Positions 7,005 through 7,671 of a DNA stretch of 7,671 nucleotides are shown here, one piece after another. Positions within the stretch are counted from its first letter, which is position 1, and each line of letters starts with the position of its first letter. Origin of the DNA: Lachnospiraceae bacterium (lineage in GTDB: Bacteria > Bacillota > Clostridia > Lachnospirales > Lachnospiraceae); the NCBI GenBank assembly GCA_017964745.1, contig JAGCRJ010000004.1:1-7671 (forward strand). The letters are read 5' to 3'. The notes under the pieces were generated by a model. That model was not told the DNA's origin and made no database searches. It worked only from the letters and a program-made list of their open reading frames with translations. The position numbers were made by a program, and so were the translations under genes.

Positions 7005-7047
7005 CGGATTACGATATATCGGAAGTCGTTATATCGTGTATCGATAC
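6983..7047. promoter_or_regulatory. Cluster of three TATCG/CGATA inverted repeats, probable PadR operators
   Basis: TTATATCG-N5-CGATAC occurs twice, at 6983-7001 and 7029-7047, 46 bp apart. Between them lies the perfect palindrome CGATATATCG (7012-7021), built from the same half-sites in the opposite order. The six half-sites are arranged almost symmetrically about position 7016-7017, with a 1-nt offset. The left unit covers the spacer and -10 of the rightward promoter; the middle and right units cover the start site and leader. PadR-family dimers bind short inverted repeats in their own promoters, so autoregulation is the simplest reading. The repeats are seen directly; the binding protein is inferred from position. 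Confidence 0.7.
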
Positions 7048-7071
7048 TAACAGGAAAGATCGCTTAAAAAA

Positions 7072-7078
7072 AGGGAGG
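7072..7078 (+). promoter_or_regulatory. Ribosome binding site deciding the PadR start
   Basis: AGGGAGG lies 7 nt before the ATG at 7086 but only 1 nt before the in-frame ATG at 7080. The 7080 codon is therefore too close to be used efficiently, and 7086 is the likely start. Confidence 0.7.
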
Positions 7079-7085
7079 GATGAAG

Positions 7086-7397
7086 ATGCCGCAGCAGGCA
7101 CTTACGGAAGCAGTCTTCTACATAATGCTCTCATTGCTCAAACCGCTCCACGGATACGGGATAATACAGAATGTTGCCGAATTGTCAAAAGGCAGGGTCA
7201 AGCTTGCCCCGGGAACACTTTACGGAGCTCTCAACACCCTGACGGACAAGGGCTGGATCGATGCCCTTCCGGAGAATCCCGAATCTCGTAAAAAGGAATA
7301 CGTGATCACAACGGCAGGTAAAGCCGTTCTCACCGAAGAATTAAGCAGACTGTCGGAACTTGTTGACAACGGCAGGAAATTTATGGAGGAAAGCTGA
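7086..7397 (+). CDS. PadR-family transcriptional regulator
   Basis: A 103-aa protein, the normal size for the short PadR class: a winged-helix DNA-binding domain followed by a C-terminal dimerisation helix. Marks of the family are LTEAVFYIMLSLLKPLHGYGI (about 6-26), the recognition-helix region KLAPGTLYGALNTL (about 39-52), GWI just after it, and the wing with KKEYVITTAGKAVL (about 69-82). The last 20 residues, LSRLSELVDNGRKFMEES, form the dimerisation helix. PadR proteins are usually repressors released by small lipophilic or phenolic compounds or by envelope stress; no ligand can be named here. It is followed after 1 bp by a DUF2812 gene, a very common pairing in Firmicutes. It likely represses its own promoter through the repeats at 6983-7047. 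If the ATG at 7080 were used, two residues would be added. Confidence 0.93.
   Translation: MPQQALTEAVFYIMLSLLKPLHGYGIIQNVAELSKGRVKLAPGTLYGALNTLTDKGWIDALPENPESRKKEYVITTAGKAVLTEELSRLSELVDNGRKFMEES
7385..7389 (+). promoter_or_regulatory. Ribosome binding site of the DUF2812 gene, inside the end of padR
   Basis: GGAGG lies within the last codons of the PadR gene, 9 nt before the ATG at 7399. The next gene is thus translated from its own strong site as well as being coupled to PadR. Confidence 0.7.
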
Positions 7398-7398
7398 T

Positions 7399-7671
7399 AT
7401 GCGTACAACATTTCATAAATTATTCTGGCTATGGCAACTCCCCAAGGAGGAAGCCTGGATCAACGAGATGGCTGAGCACGGATACGGCCTTGTGAGCGCG
7501 GGAAGGGTCACCTACGAATTCGAAGATATCGAGGACGGAAAATACAGATACAAGGTCCTGTTTTTAAAAGGCAGCGTCAGTTCGGAGAAGAACCGGGAAT
7601 TCCTGAAATTCATGGAGGAAATGGACGTTCATAATGCAGGCCATGTCTCCTATCCCGGACACACGGTAATA
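7399..7671 (+). CDS. DUF2812 domain protein, N-terminal part
   Basis: Partial gene: 91 codons are present and the frame is open at the window edge. The N-terminus (FHKLFWLWQLPKEEAWINEMAEHGYGLVSAGRVTYEFEDIEDGKYRYKVLFL) is characteristic of DUF2812, in which an aromatic FxWxWQ-type start leads into a segment that ends with a Y-EFE and Y-Y pattern. In this family the domain is often followed by two or more membrane segments, which would lie outside the window. Its biochemical role is unknown. DUF2812 proteins are usually encoded directly after a PadR regulator, suggesting a membrane-linked partner or target of that regulator. Here the ATG follows the PadR stop by 1 bp, so the pair is one unit. 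Confidence 0.88.
   Translation, partial: MRTTFHKLFWLWQLPKEEAWINEMAEHGYGLVSAGRVTYEFEDIEDGKYRYKVLFLKGSVSSEKNREFLKFMEEMDVHNAGHVSYPGHTVI

Noticed and set aside
7012..7047. Riboswitch or structured leader upstream of padR
   Set aside because: The inverted repeats are short, rich in A/T and arranged like protein-binding half-sites around the promoter; no c-di-GMP or other known aptamer core was recognised.

Overview
The window looks like chromosomal DNA of an anaerobic Firmicute, most likely a Lachnospiraceae-type clostridium. The grounds are moderate GC, strong GGAG-type ribosome binding sites, a PadR regulator next to a DUF2812 protein, and an [FeFe]-hydrogenase-like sensor fused to c-di-GMP signalling domains. 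The genus is an inference and cannot be fixed from the sequence alone.

Layout. Two divergent transcription units share a control region of about 170 bp (6919-7085). To the left, on the minus strand, a tightly packed series of six genes runs off the window edge. In transcription order they are: a multidomain signalling protein (two [4Fe-4S] ferredoxin motifs, an H-cluster-type hydrogenase domain, another Fe-S domain, a degenerate GGDEF and an intact-looking EAL; 4318-6918); four family-2 glycosyltransferases (3334-4290, 2471-3307, 1452-2474, 472-1482); and the N-terminal part of an ABC-2 permease of the polysaccharide-export (Wzm/TagG) type (1-472). Gaps are at most 27 bp, three junctions overlap, and I see no terminator between genes, so a single operon is likely. 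To the right, on the plus strand, are a PadR-family repressor (7086-7397) and, 1 bp further on, a DUF2812 protein cut by the window end (7399-7671).

How the genes may work together. The glycosyltransferases and the permease look like the assembly and ABC-transporter export part of a surface or capsular polysaccharide pathway. The ATPase partner is expected just beyond position 1. The first gene encodes what looks like a c-di-GMP phosphodiesterase whose N-terminal half is a hydrogenase-like module. That module keeps the cysteines expected to ligate the H-cluster but has lost the proton-relay residues of catalytic hydrogenases, which fits a sensor better than an enzyme. The inferred circuit is H2 or redox state -> c-di-GMP breakdown -> cell-surface glycan output. 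The PadR/DUF2812 unit has a clear sigma-A-type promoter overlaid by three related inverted repeats (TATCG/CGATA), probably PadR operators. One of them also lies close to the likely promoter region of the divergent sensor/polysaccharide operon, so PadR could control both directions.

No RNA genes, CRISPR arrays, insertion sequences or other mobile elements were seen.
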